Below are positions 34,058-42,034 of a DNA stretch of 64,000 nt, in pieces. Position numbers and translations under genes: made by a program. A model generated the notes under the pieces. That model did no database searches, was not told the DNA's origin, and worked only from the letters and a program-made list of their open reading frames with translations. The stretch is taken from contig NZ_LMPU01000001.1 in assembly GCF_001423945.1 (NCBI RefSeq), forward strand, positions 677,970-741,969, given 5' to 3'. Position 1 is the stretch's first letter; each line of letters starts with the position of its first letter. This DNA comes from Pedobacter sp. Leaf194 (GTDB lineage: Bacteria; Bacteroidota; Bacteroidia; Sphingobacteriales; Sphingobacteriaceae).

Positions 34058-35721
34058 TTTTAATTTATCTGTTGAAGGTTTCGGTTTGTTTGCTGGTGTT
34101 TTTTGCAGCTTATAAATTTTTACTGGGGAAACTTACCTTTTTTAAACTTAACAGGCTTTATCTGTTATCAGGCTTACTAATCTGCTTCCTCATTCCGGTG
34201 TTAACTATCGAGCAAAAGCGAGAAGTAGCGGTACATCATCCTGTTTTGAATTCCGAAATAGTTTACAGCACCGATCATTCCGTTGAGCGTGAACTGAATC
34301 AGGGAGGCTCGACTATTTTTAACTTCAATTGGCTTGATATTGGAGCATATGCTTACGTTTTTGTTGCCTTTGTTTTGCTCCTAAAATGCGTTATCACCAT
34401 AGTGCATATCAGGCAACGCTTAAAAAAATATACCATCATCGAAAGCGATTCTATAATATTTGTTTCGGCCAATTCCAAAATCAAGAATTGCTCTTTTTTT
34501 AACAAAATAGTTGTTGATGCATCACTTTCGGAGCATGCAAAAGCACTAATTATTAAGCATGAATCAATCCATGTTAATCAGATTCATATCTTCGATAAGC
34601 TAGTTGTGAATCTCGCGAGCTGTATTTTATGGTTGAATCCTGTTATTTACCTCTGGAAACGGGAAATAGATAATAACCACGAGTTTTTAGCAGACGAAGC
34701 CACCACCAAAACTACCGACAAAGGTTCTTATGCAACTTTACTTTTAAAGCTCGCCATGCCAGCTGGTAATTTAGTCATTAATACTTTTAGCAGGCTTCCC
34801 CTAAAGAACAGAATTTTTATGTTGTACAAAAAGCCTGATTCTGCTGTCCGAAAGATGTCTTATTTAATTACAATTCCAATTATTTCCTTTTGCTGTTTGG
34901 CTTTTGTAAATAAAAAGGAGGTGGTAATAAGGAAATTCATTGCTGAGCATAATAAAGTTGATTACCGCCCGAAAGCAGTTGAAGAATCAGTCGTTGTTTC
35001 GCCAAAGCATGCTACGGATGCCGATAAAAAGCCTGTTGCCACTGATACAATTTCCAGCAAAAAACAAACTTTACTGGGCTCGATTTTTCCAGTCCGCAAC
35101 CTTTCTTTAGAAGATGCTCCAAAACATAAAATAGTTACTTCTGAAATTAACCATTTAGCTACAGGCAGGGAATTGGTTTTAGTTGTTGATGCCGGACACG
35201 GCGGCAGGGATGGGGCTTCAAAAAGTGCATCTGGCATTGCCGAAAAGGACCTTAATTTACGTGCGGCGCAAATTTTGAAAGAAGAAGCGACTAAGCGAAA
35301 TATAAAAGTTATCCTCACCCGTGAGCGTGATAAGATGATTCCATTGAGAGAGCGTTTGCCGGATGAAGGTGCTACTGCTTTCATTTCCATACACCACAAT
35401 TCTACGCCAAAACCGAATATGCATGTGCCTTTCGAAGGGTTAGAAGTTATTGTATCTAAGCAAAACCCAAACATTAAGGATGCAGAAAAATTCGGTTTTA
35501 ATGTTTTAAAAAGTTTAAGGCAATTCGATGGACTGTCCGTACGCGATTCATTAAAGGATGCAAGTCTGCTGTTGTTGAGAGAATCGAAAGTTCCTGCAAT
35601 TGTTATAGAATTAGGAAACATTAGCAGCGAAAAAAGCCTTGCATATTTTAGCGATGAGAAAAACTTAAGGCAAATATGTAACCTGGTATTAGACGGATTT
35701 ACGGCCTTCACAAAATCATAA
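34054..35721 (+). CDS. M56 (BlaR1-like) membrane peptidase fused to N-acetylmuramoyl-L-alanine amidase domain
   Basis: This 555-residue protein has two parts. Residues 1-285 form an M56 peptidase with membrane segments near 4-22, 36-50, 98-116 and 267-285 and a gluzincin motif His169-Glu170-x-x-His173 (KHESIHVNQ) plus HEFLADE near 209-215. Residues 372-553 are an amidase_3 domain: zinc ligands His382 (DAGHGG), Glu397 (IAEKDLNL) and His447 (ISIHHN), and catalytic Glu519 (VIELGN). Amidase_3 enzymes cut the bond between MurNAc and the peptide stem. A BlaI repressor gene is coupled upstream. The link (290-370) is charged and probably disordered. Confidence 0.92.
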   Translation: MILIYLLKVSVCLLVFFAAYKFLLGKLTFFKLNRLYLLSGLLICFLIPVLTIEQKREVAVHHPVLNSEIVYSTDHSVERELNQGGSTIFNFNWLDIGAYAYVFVAFVLLLKCVITIVHIRQRLKKYTIIESDSIIFVSANSKIKNCSFFNKIVVDASLSEHAKALIIKHESIHVNQIHIFDKLVVNLASCILWLNPVIYLWKREIDNNHEFLADEATTKTTDKGSYATLLLKLAMPAGNLVINTFSRLPLKNRIFMLYKKPDSAVRKMSYLITIPIISFCCLAFVNKKEVVIRKFIAEHNKVDYRPKAVEESVVVSPKHATDADKKPVATDTISSKKQTLLGSIFPVRNLSLEDAPKHKIVTSEINHLATGRELVLVVDAGHGGRDGASKSASGIAEKDLNLRAAQILKEEATKRNIKVILTRERDKMIPLRERLPDEGATAFISIHHNSTPKPNMHVPFEGLEVIVSKQNPNIKDAEKFGFNVLKSLRQFDGLSVRDSLKDASLLLLRESKVPAIVIELGNISSEKSLAYFSDEKNLRQICNLVLDGFTAFTKS

Positions 35722-35731
35722 AATTTTGATC

Positions 35732-35797
35732 ATGGAATTACTAGGCTACCTTTTGAAAGTAAGTGCCAAACTATGTGCCTTAATCCAATTCGATTGA
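35732..35797 (+). pseudogene. 21-codon remnant of an M56/BlaR1 N-terminus (or leader peptide)
   Basis: A short ORF starting 10 bp after the M56-amidase stop encodes a peptide beginning MELLGYLLKVSAKLCALI. It resembles the first membrane helix of the upstream M56 protein (MILIYLLKVSVCLLVF), sharing YLLKVS. It stops 1 bp before the next ATG. It is either the decayed start of a second BlaR1-type gene or a short translated leader coupled to the barrel gene. Confidence 0.4.
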
Positions 35798-35798
35798 A

Positions 35799-38174
35799 AT
35801 GCTCAGATTTTTATCAGTTGCAATTCTAATTTGCATTACCTCAACTTTAAATGCTCAATTTAAAATTCATGGAACTATCTCGCAAAGCGGAAGGGCTGTT
35901 TCGGGAGTAACTATATCAGTTTCAAATACACTTAAATTTCGTAGCGTAACGCAAAGCGATACTTTAGGCTACTTTTTTTTCAAAAACCTACAGGCAGGAA
36001 CCTATAAAGTTCATTTTTCATCTCTAAATTTTAAACCAAAAGAGCTCCCGGTTTTGTTAAAAGGCGACACCACGATCCGCATAAGCCTGGAGGATTTTAC
36101 AAAACAGTTGAGAGAGGTAGATGTTAATTTTAAGAAACTACTCATCGAAAAAAAAGTCGACAGGATTGTTTTTAATGCCGAAAACAGCACGGCAGCAATC
36201 GGGACGGATGCCTTGGAATTGCTCGCAAAAGTGCCTGGGGTACGGGTGTTAAATGACAGACTTTCGTTGGTAGGAAAAAGTAGTGTAAATGTTATGGTTA
36301 ATGACAAGCTGATTCAATTAATGGATGATGATTTGTCAAATTACTTGAAATCGATTTCTTCCGATAACATTTCTAAAATTGAGGTAATTACGAATCCTCC
36401 CTCAAATTATGATGCACAAGGCAATAACGGACTGATCAACATTGTACTAAAAAAGAACATGCCCGAAGGCTTTCGTGGCGCTGTAAATTCGACGTTTTCG
36501 AAGGCAACTTATGCGACTGGTGCTGCTGGTGGTAATCTCAGTTTCAAAAAAGATAAAATCTCGTTGTACACAAACTTCAACATTAGGAAAGGATCATTAG
36601 TTCCGCTAGAAAAGAGCAGCATTTTTTATGAAAACCAAACCTGGAACACGGTTAACAGAGACAGGAATTTTAGAACTGTGCCAGGCGGCCAAATCGGCCT
36701 GGATTATGAACTTTCTCAAAAAACCATCCTTGGGGCATCTTATAATGGCAGTTTGACGAACTTTCGGTCTGAGGAAAATATTAAAACCAATGTTTTAAAC
36801 AAATCCGGACTTATCGATTCAATCCTGAACTCAGATGCAAACGCCAGCATAAAATCGCACTTTCATGCGGCAAACTTCTACCTTAAACAAGCTTTAGATT
36901 CGGCGGGTAAGCGGCTTACATTTACGGCCGACTGGTTTAAATATATGGATGATAAAAGCAGGTTTTTCAATAACACAAGTTACAAGCAAAACGGGGAAGT
37001 TATTCCACTTTCTTATGCAGAATATTTATCAGAAAGTGCCCAGCATATAAATTTATACACGTTGAAAGCTGATGTTGATATGCCGTCGAAAGTCTATAAT
37101 TTCTCGTTCGGCGCCAAACTTAGTTTTATTCAGAGTAACAGCAACCTTGCTTTCTTTATAAAGCAAAACGGGCTTTATCAACCGGATCAAAGTCAGCTAA
37201 ATAACTTTATTTATCGGGAAAGTACGCAGGCGGGATATGTAAATCTGAGCAGAAAATTTAAAAAGATTGATTTTCAGGCTGGCTTGAGAGGTGAATATTC
37301 CCAGATAAATGGCCTATCGATTAACCAAATTACCAAGACTAAATATTTCCAGCTGTTTCCAACACTATTTATTACTTACAAGGCCAATGGAAATAGTTTG
37401 TTCTCCGCAAATTATGGTCGGAGGATTAACCGGCCGGCTTATAAAAAGCTAAATCCATTTCGTTGGTATAGCAATCAATATGCTTACACTGAAGGAAATC
37501 CTTTCTTGCAGCCTTCCTATAATAACAACATTGAAGTTGCACACACCTATAAAAGCATTTTCACAACAACTTTATCTTTCGGGAGGTTAACCAATGGATA
37601 TAATGACGTCAACTTTGTTGATGGAAATACAAATATCCAGGTTACTAAACCACTAAATTTTGTAACGGGAAGCAGTTATCAGCTCGGCAACTCCTTTGTT
37701 TATAATAGGCAAAAGTGGCTGGAAAGCATAAATCAAATCGATGTTTTTTATAATGTCTCGAAATCGACCTTGCCTCAAACCCTCAGTAATTTAAAGGGTT
37801 TTGGAGCATATTTTTCCACTGTTAATCAATTTGTATTAAATCAATCTAAAACAATTTTAGGCGACCTCAGTTTTTGGTATCAGTTTCCGTCCGTTGATGG
37901 ATTGAATAAAAATAGAAGCCAGTATAACCTCGATTTGGGTCTTAAAACTTTGCTGTTAAATAAAAAACTTCAGTTTGCATTAAACGTTTCTGATGTCTTC
38001 AAATCAAATAAATATCAATTCACCAGTGTTGTAAATAACATTCCGCAAGCTTACAATAACTATTACGATAGTCGCCAGCTTCGTATCAGCATTCGTTTTA
38101 ATTTTGGGAATGAAAAAATAAAACAATCAGATAGAAAAACAGGAAACGAGGAAGAACGTAAGCGGAGCAATTAG
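35799..38174 (+). CDS. Outer-membrane beta-barrel protein with N-terminal carboxypeptidase-like domain (TonB-receptor-like)
   Basis: This 791-residue protein has a signal ending in TLNAQ, a CarboxypepD_reg domain at about 20-100 (ISQSGRAVSGVTISVS), a plug-like region around 110-215 containing NPPSNYDAQGNNGLINIVLK, and a long C-terminal barrel of the OMP_b-brl_3 type. This is the SusC-related architecture without a TonB box that I can identify. It follows the BlaI/M56 genes without a terminator, so it may be part of their regulon. The ligand is unknown. Confidence 0.87.
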   Translation: MLRFLSVAILICITSTLNAQFKIHGTISQSGRAVSGVTISVSNTLKFRSVTQSDTLGYFFFKNLQAGTYKVHFSSLNFKPKELPVLLKGDTTIRISLEDFTKQLREVDVNFKKLLIEKKVDRIVFNAENSTAAIGTDALELLAKVPGVRVLNDRLSLVGKSSVNVMVNDKLIQLMDDDLSNYLKSISSDNISKIEVITNPPSNYDAQGNNGLINIVLKKNMPEGFRGAVNSTFSKATYATGAAGGNLSFKKDKISLYTNFNIRKGSLVPLEKSSIFYENQTWNTVNRDRNFRTVPGGQIGLDYELSQKTILGASYNGSLTNFRSEENIKTNVLNKSGLIDSILNSDANASIKSHFHAANFYLKQALDSAGKRLTFTADWFKYMDDKSRFFNNTSYKQNGEVIPLSYAEYLSESAQHINLYTLKADVDMPSKVYNFSFGAKLSFIQSNSNLAFFIKQNGLYQPDQSQLNNFIYRESTQAGYVNLSRKFKKIDFQAGLRGEYSQINGLSINQITKTKYFQLFPTLFITYKANGNSLFSANYGRRINRPAYKKLNPFRWYSNQYAYTEGNPFLQPSYNNNIEVAHTYKSIFTTTLSFGRLTNGYNDVNFVDGNTNIQVTKPLNFVTGSSYQLGNSFVYNRQKWLESINQIDVFYNVSKSTLPQTLSNLKGFGAYFSTVNQFVLNQSKTILGDLSFWYQFPSVDGLNKNRSQYNLDLGLKTLLLNKKLQFALNVSDVFKSNKYQFTSVVNNIPQAYNNYYDSRQLRISIRFNFGNEKIKQSDRKTGNEEERKRSN

Positions 38175-38181
38175 TTATTTG

Positions 38182-39312
38182 TTAAAAAGCTTCTGCTAAA
38201 CTGATGTAAAAGCCGCTTTGCCGTTTTTCATTCGCAAGCTTTTCGCCTGCACCGTAATCAACACGCACGCTCAGGCCTTTAGCTGTATCGAAGAAATACC
38301 TTCCGCCGAAACCAAAATTGGGTTTTAAGCTTTTTAGGTTGGCATTGTCGTTATTAAAAACTTTACCTGCCCCGGCAAATGCAACGATTCCGAATCTGTT
38401 CATAAATCGATATCTTAATTCCAGCTGCGAGGCAATCAGGTTTTCATCGCGATAGCGCCCGCCATAATAGCCCCGCATAATCTGGTCGTTACCCATTTGC
38501 TGCAATAAATAGAAAGGCGTATTTGAGCCTTGTATGGTATAATAAATTCCCTGTACACCGAGTACAAGTTTTTTAGCGATTGGCCAAAAGTTTCGAATAT
38601 CAACTTTAACCTGACTTCCGGTGAAACTTTCGGCATCAAAAAAGTGCGGTGCAAATTGATAGGTAACACGGCCAAAAAAACCTTTAGAAGGATAGTTATT
38701 TGAATTTCTGGTATCGTAACTCTGACTCACGCCCACATACACTACAGAGCCGCCATCTTTATCGAAAATATTTGGGTTGCTGGTAAAAATTCCACCCGGG
38801 GTTTGATCGGTAAATTTATAGTTTTCAAAACCTAATGAAACACCAGTGTAAGCGTTTTTAAGAAAACTCTGTTCCGCATCAAAAAGTGCCTTAACCTGGT
38901 TCATCACCAGCTTGTCCTCATCAGCTTTTTGGGCATTGTTTCCTATTCCATAGAAGTTAAATGGCATTTTTTTAAAACGAACATCCCCGATAAAATGATA
39001 TTTGTTACCTGGCGACCAGGCATCACCTTTTAACGCAATGTTATATGTTTTTTTTGTTGAATATGTAGCATTTACTGAAAAGTTGGAGCTTCTGGTAATT
39101 GTGTCTTTCCTATCTGAATAATAGGAGTAGATCGCACCGACTCCAAATTCCAGTCCGGTTTCCTGTGAGTAGCCGAAAGAGGGGATAGGTAAAAAACTTG
39201 CTTTTCGTGTGGTGTCTTTTTCATTCGAAAGCATCTTTTTGATCAGCTTCATTTGAGCAAAACCTGAAAACGAAATTGCAAATAGAGAAAGTATTAGTCC
39301 CAGTTTTTTCAT
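38182..39312 (-). CDS. BamA/TamA family outer-membrane protein
   Basis: This 376-residue protein has a signal ending in SGFAQ. It consists of a 16-strand type barrel without POTRA domains: LPIPSFGYSQETGLEFGVGA at the start, then an SYDTRNSNNYPSKG segment (the conserved loop 6 region, with GYYGGRYRDENL) and a C-terminal strand ending SGFYISLAEAF with terminal Phe. It is shorter than BamA and probably a surface-antigen or patatin-type barrel relative. It is convergent with the preceding receptor gene. Confidence 0.87.
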   Translation of the reverse strand: MKKLGLILSLFAISFSGFAQMKLIKKMLSNEKDTTRKASFLPIPSFGYSQETGLEFGVGAIYSYYSDRKDTITRSSNFSVNATYSTKKTYNIALKGDAWSPGNKYHFIGDVRFKKMPFNFYGIGNNAQKADEDKLVMNQVKALFDAEQSFLKNAYTGVSLGFENYKFTDQTPGGIFTSNPNIFDKDGGSVVYVGVSQSYDTRNSNNYPSKGFFGRVTYQFAPHFFDAESFTGSQVKVDIRNFWPIAKKLVLGVQGIYYTIQGSNTPFYLLQQMGNDQIMRGYYGGRYRDENLIASQLELRYRFMNRFGIVAFAGAGKVFNNDNANLKSLKPNFGFGGRYFFDTAKGLSVRVDYGAGEKLANEKRQSGFYISLAEAF

Positions 39313-39398
39313 GGCGCAAAGAAAAGAAAATTACACCAAACCTTGGCTGTGTAAATTATGTGATTTTGAAATGTAAACCGATAAGTGTAAACTGTTTA

Positions 39399-39429
39399 TT
39401 GCTATTTGGAGATTGTTTGCCTATTTTTG
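39399..39429 (+). promoter_or_regulatory. Promoter of the deoxyhypusine-synthase-like gene
   Basis: TTG (39399-39401), a 20-bp spacer and TATTTTTG (39422-39429), a perfect TAnnTTTG match, precede the ATG at 39451. This is the best-formed Bacteroidota promoter in the window. Confidence 0.65.
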
Positions 39430-39450
39430 CGCCAAATAAGACAAAACAAG

Positions 39451-40431
39451 ATGAGCAATACAAGAGGACCAATTTCTCAGTTTATGGAGCGTAATTACCT
39501 CCATTTTAATGCTGCGGCAATGATGGATGCAGCTAAAGGCTATGAAACACATTTGGATGAAGGCGGGAAAATGATGATTACTTTGGCTGGGGCAATGAGT
39601 ACGGCCGAATTGGGTATTTCGCTTGCAGAAATGATTCGTCAGGATAAGGTAGCCATAATTTCATGTACCGGCGCCAACCTTGAAGAAGATATAATGAACC
39701 TGGTTGCACATTCACATTATAAACGTGTGCCAAATTACAGAGATTTAAGTCCGCAGGATGAGTGGGATTTATTAGAAAACCATTACAACCGCGTTACCGA
39801 TACTTGTATTCCTGAAGAGGAAGCTTTCCGTCGTTTGCAAAAACACATCCATAAAATATGGAAAGATGCTGATGAGGCTGGTGAAAGATATTTTCCACAT
39901 GAATTTATGTACAAAATGCTTTTAAGCGGCGATTTAGAGCAGTACTATGAAATCGATCCCAAAAATTCATGGATGCTGGCTGCGGCAGAAAAGAATTTAC
40001 CAATTGTTGTTCCGGGATGGGAAGATTCAACAATGGGAAACATTTTTGCTTCTTATGTTATGAAAAAGGAATTGCAAGCAACTACAATGAAAAGTGGTAT
40101 CGAATATATGGGTTGGCTGGCCGATTGGTATATTGCAAACAGCGATGGTAAAGGAATAGGTTTCTTTCAAATTGGTGGTGGTATAGCCGGCGATTTTCCA
40201 ATTTGCGTGGTTCCAATGCTTTATCAGGATATGGAAATGGAAAACATACCGTTCTGGAGTTATTTCTGCCAGATTTCAGATTCCACTACCTCTTACGGCT
40301 CATATTCAGGAGCAGTTCCAAACGAAAAAATTACCTGGGGCAAATTAGACATCCATACGCCTAAATTTATTGTAGAAAGTGATGCAACTATTGTAGCGCC
40401 TTTAATGTTTGCCTGGATATTAAAACAATAA
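39451..40431 (+). CDS. Deoxyhypusine synthase family protein
   Basis: From the ATG at 39451 the product is 326 residues. It shows the DHS fold: MITLAGAMSTAELGISLAEM, then AIISCTGANLEEDIMNLVA (NAD-binding) and the catalytic region KITWGKLDIHTPKFIVESDA, in which Lys298 matches the enamine-forming lysine of eukaryotic deoxyhypusine synthase. Bacteria lack eIF5A, so the bacterial homologs likely act on polyamines, for example as homospermidine-synthase-like enzymes, using NAD. It stands alone with its own promoter and terminator. The substrate is not known. Confidence 0.88.
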   Translation: MSNTRGPISQFMERNYLHFNAAAMMDAAKGYETHLDEGGKMMITLAGAMSTAELGISLAEMIRQDKVAIISCTGANLEEDIMNLVAHSHYKRVPNYRDLSPQDEWDLLENHYNRVTDTCIPEEEAFRRLQKHIHKIWKDADEAGERYFPHEFMYKMLLSGDLEQYYEIDPKNSWMLAAAEKNLPIVVPGWEDSTMGNIFASYVMKKELQATTMKSGIEYMGWLADWYIANSDGKGIGFFQIGGGIAGDFPICVVPMLYQDMEMENIPFWSYFCQISDSTTSYGSYSGAVPNEKITWGKLDIHTPKFIVESDATIVAPLMFAWILKQ

Positions 40432-40467
40432 TTAGAAATTTTTATAAAACCAAACAGTTCTTTTAAT

Positions 40468-40503
40468 GCCCATTGGAGAAAAACTTCGAAAATGGGCTTT
40501 TTT
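40468..40503 (+). terminator. Intrinsic terminator after the deoxyhypusine-synthase-like gene
   Basis: GCCCATT (40468-40474) pairs with AATGGGC (40491-40497) and is followed by six T. Confidence 0.75.
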
Positions 40504-40595
40504 ATTAGCTGATTGGCTTGAAATCGCATTTGTTTAGAATGATTATAAATTGTATTTCAAGTCAGTATTATGTCATGGGATTTATTAATAAGTTA

Positions 40596-40603
40596 TACTT
40601 TTG
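40596..40603 (+). promoter_or_regulatory. Perfect -7 element (TACTTTTG) upstream of actA
   Basis: TACTTTTG matches TAnnTTTG and would start the act transcript near 40609, giving a leader of about 75 bases before the ATG at 40685. No clear -33 TTG is seen. A frame extending back to a TTG at 40601 would begin inside this element. Confidence 0.45.
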
Positions 40604-40684
40604 TTCAAGTTTTGGTGGGAGTATTTCATCTCAGGCATCAATTTCACAACTAAAAGTAAATTAAATAAGTATAAAGTGTTCATT

Positions 40685-41986
40685 ATGAGAGATATCTCGA
40701 TGATTTTAAAAAGCGTTTGGAAATCGTTATTCGTGTTTTCAGCTATTTCCGTTATAGCGGTTTCTACCGTTAGTGCGCAAGATGCTGCAGAAGGAAGAAC
40801 GCTTTTCAAGGCAAAATGTACCGCATGTCACGCGTTAGATGCTAAAATGGTTGGCCCTGCCTTAACTGGCGTAAGCGATCGTCACCCGGAATCGTTCCTT
40901 TTAAAATGGATTCCAAATTCGCAGGCTTTAATTGCTTCGGGAGACCCTGCTGCGGTAAAGCTTTTCAATGAGAATGGTAAAATTGCGATGACTTCTTTTC
41001 CTGAATTGGATGAAGCGAAAGTAAAAAGCATTTTAGCATACATCAAAGAAGGTGAGCCGAAACCAAAAGGTGATGCAACTGTTGCATCATCCGAAGCTGC
41101 TAAAAGTGAAGGAACTTCAGGTTTATCAATTGCAGGTATTGTTGCAATTGTAGCTATTGCTATCGTAGTATTAGTAATATTAGGTCGTGCTTCTAAGTTG
41201 TTAGAACGCTTAATTTTACAAAAGCAAGGTATCGAGATTGAAGAAGATGTGCCTTTAAAGGTTGGTGTTCGCAAAATGTTCAAGAACAAAAAATTTGTGA
41301 TGTTCTTTATTTTGTGTTTAATCATCGCTTTAGGTTCATGGGGCTGGATGGGCATGTGGAACACTGGTGTTCATACAGGTTACCAACCAGTGCAGCCAAT
41401 TAAATTCTCTCACGAGTTGCACGCTGGTATCAATCAAATCGATTGTCAGTATTGCCACAACGGTGCGTTTAAATCTAAAAATGCTACAATTCCTTCGTTA
41501 AATGTTTGTATGAACTGCCATAAAGCGGTACAGGCAAGAGACAATTATGAAGGTGAAATTTCTCCTGAAATCAAGAAGATTTACAATGCTTTAGGTTACG
41601 ACCCTGAAACGCAGAAATACGATAAGAGTAAAGAAAAACCAATGGAGTGGGTTCGTGTTCACAACCTTCCGGATTTTGCTTACTTCAATCACTCTCAACA
41701 CGTAGTTGTTGCAGAAGATGCAATTCGTAAAGCGAAAGGTTTACAGCCTACAGAGCCAGTATGTTTTGCATGTCATGGTCCGGTTAACACCATGGAAGAA
41801 ATTTATCAATATTCTCCACTTACCATGAAATGGTGTATCAACTGCCATAAAGAAACAGATATTTCAGGGCAGAAAAACAATGCTTTCTACGCTAAGGTAA
41901 TCGAAGCGCACGAAAAAATTAAAAAGGGAGAAAAAATCACACCGGCTTTATTGGGTGGTTTAGAGTGTGGTAAATGCCACTATTAA
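40685..41986 (+). CDS. actA: Alternative complex III subunit ActA, hexaheme cytochrome c
   Basis: This 433-residue protein has a signal peptide (ends STVSAQ), then a monoheme cytochrome c domain (CTACH at 45-49), a first membrane helix (about 145-165), a second (about 200-220), and a multiheme domain with CQYCH, CMNCH, CFACH, CINCH and CGKCH. That is six heme-binding motifs, so the pentaheme ActA core carries an extra N-terminal monoheme domain. In alternative complex III, ActA passes electrons to periplasmic acceptors. It is the first gene of actA-F. Confidence 0.92.
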   Translation: MRDISMILKSVWKSLFVFSAISVIAVSTVSAQDAAEGRTLFKAKCTACHALDAKMVGPALTGVSDRHPESFLLKWIPNSQALIASGDPAAVKLFNENGKIAMTSFPELDEAKVKSILAYIKEGEPKPKGDATVASSEAAKSEGTSGLSIAGIVAIVAIAIVVLVILGRASKLLERLILQKQGIEIEEDVPLKVGVRKMFKNKKFVMFFILCLIIALGSWGWMGMWNTGVHTGYQPVQPIKFSHELHAGINQIDCQYCHNGAFKSKNATIPSLNVCMNCHKAVQARDNYEGEISPEIKKIYNALGYDPETQKYDKSKEKPMEWVRVHNLPDFAYFNHSQHVVVAEDAIRKAKGLQPTEPVCFACHGPVNTMEEIYQYSPLTMKWCINCHKETDISGQKNNAFYAKVIEAHEKIKKGEKITPALLGGLECGKCHY

Positions 41987-42034
41987 TAGTAAGAGTTTTA
42001 GTAAGAACGTTCGATAAACAGTAATATAGCTTAA

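Noticed and set aside
34962..35711. Open frame of 249 codons on the minus strand
   Set aside because: It lies entirely opposite the amidase_3 domain, whose catalytic residues are all intact on the plus strand; its protein is Ser-rich and has no recognisable motif.
40601..40684. Extended start for actA at TTG 40601
   Set aside because: The codon lies inside the -7 promoter element TACTTTTG, and the added residues precede a normal signal peptide.
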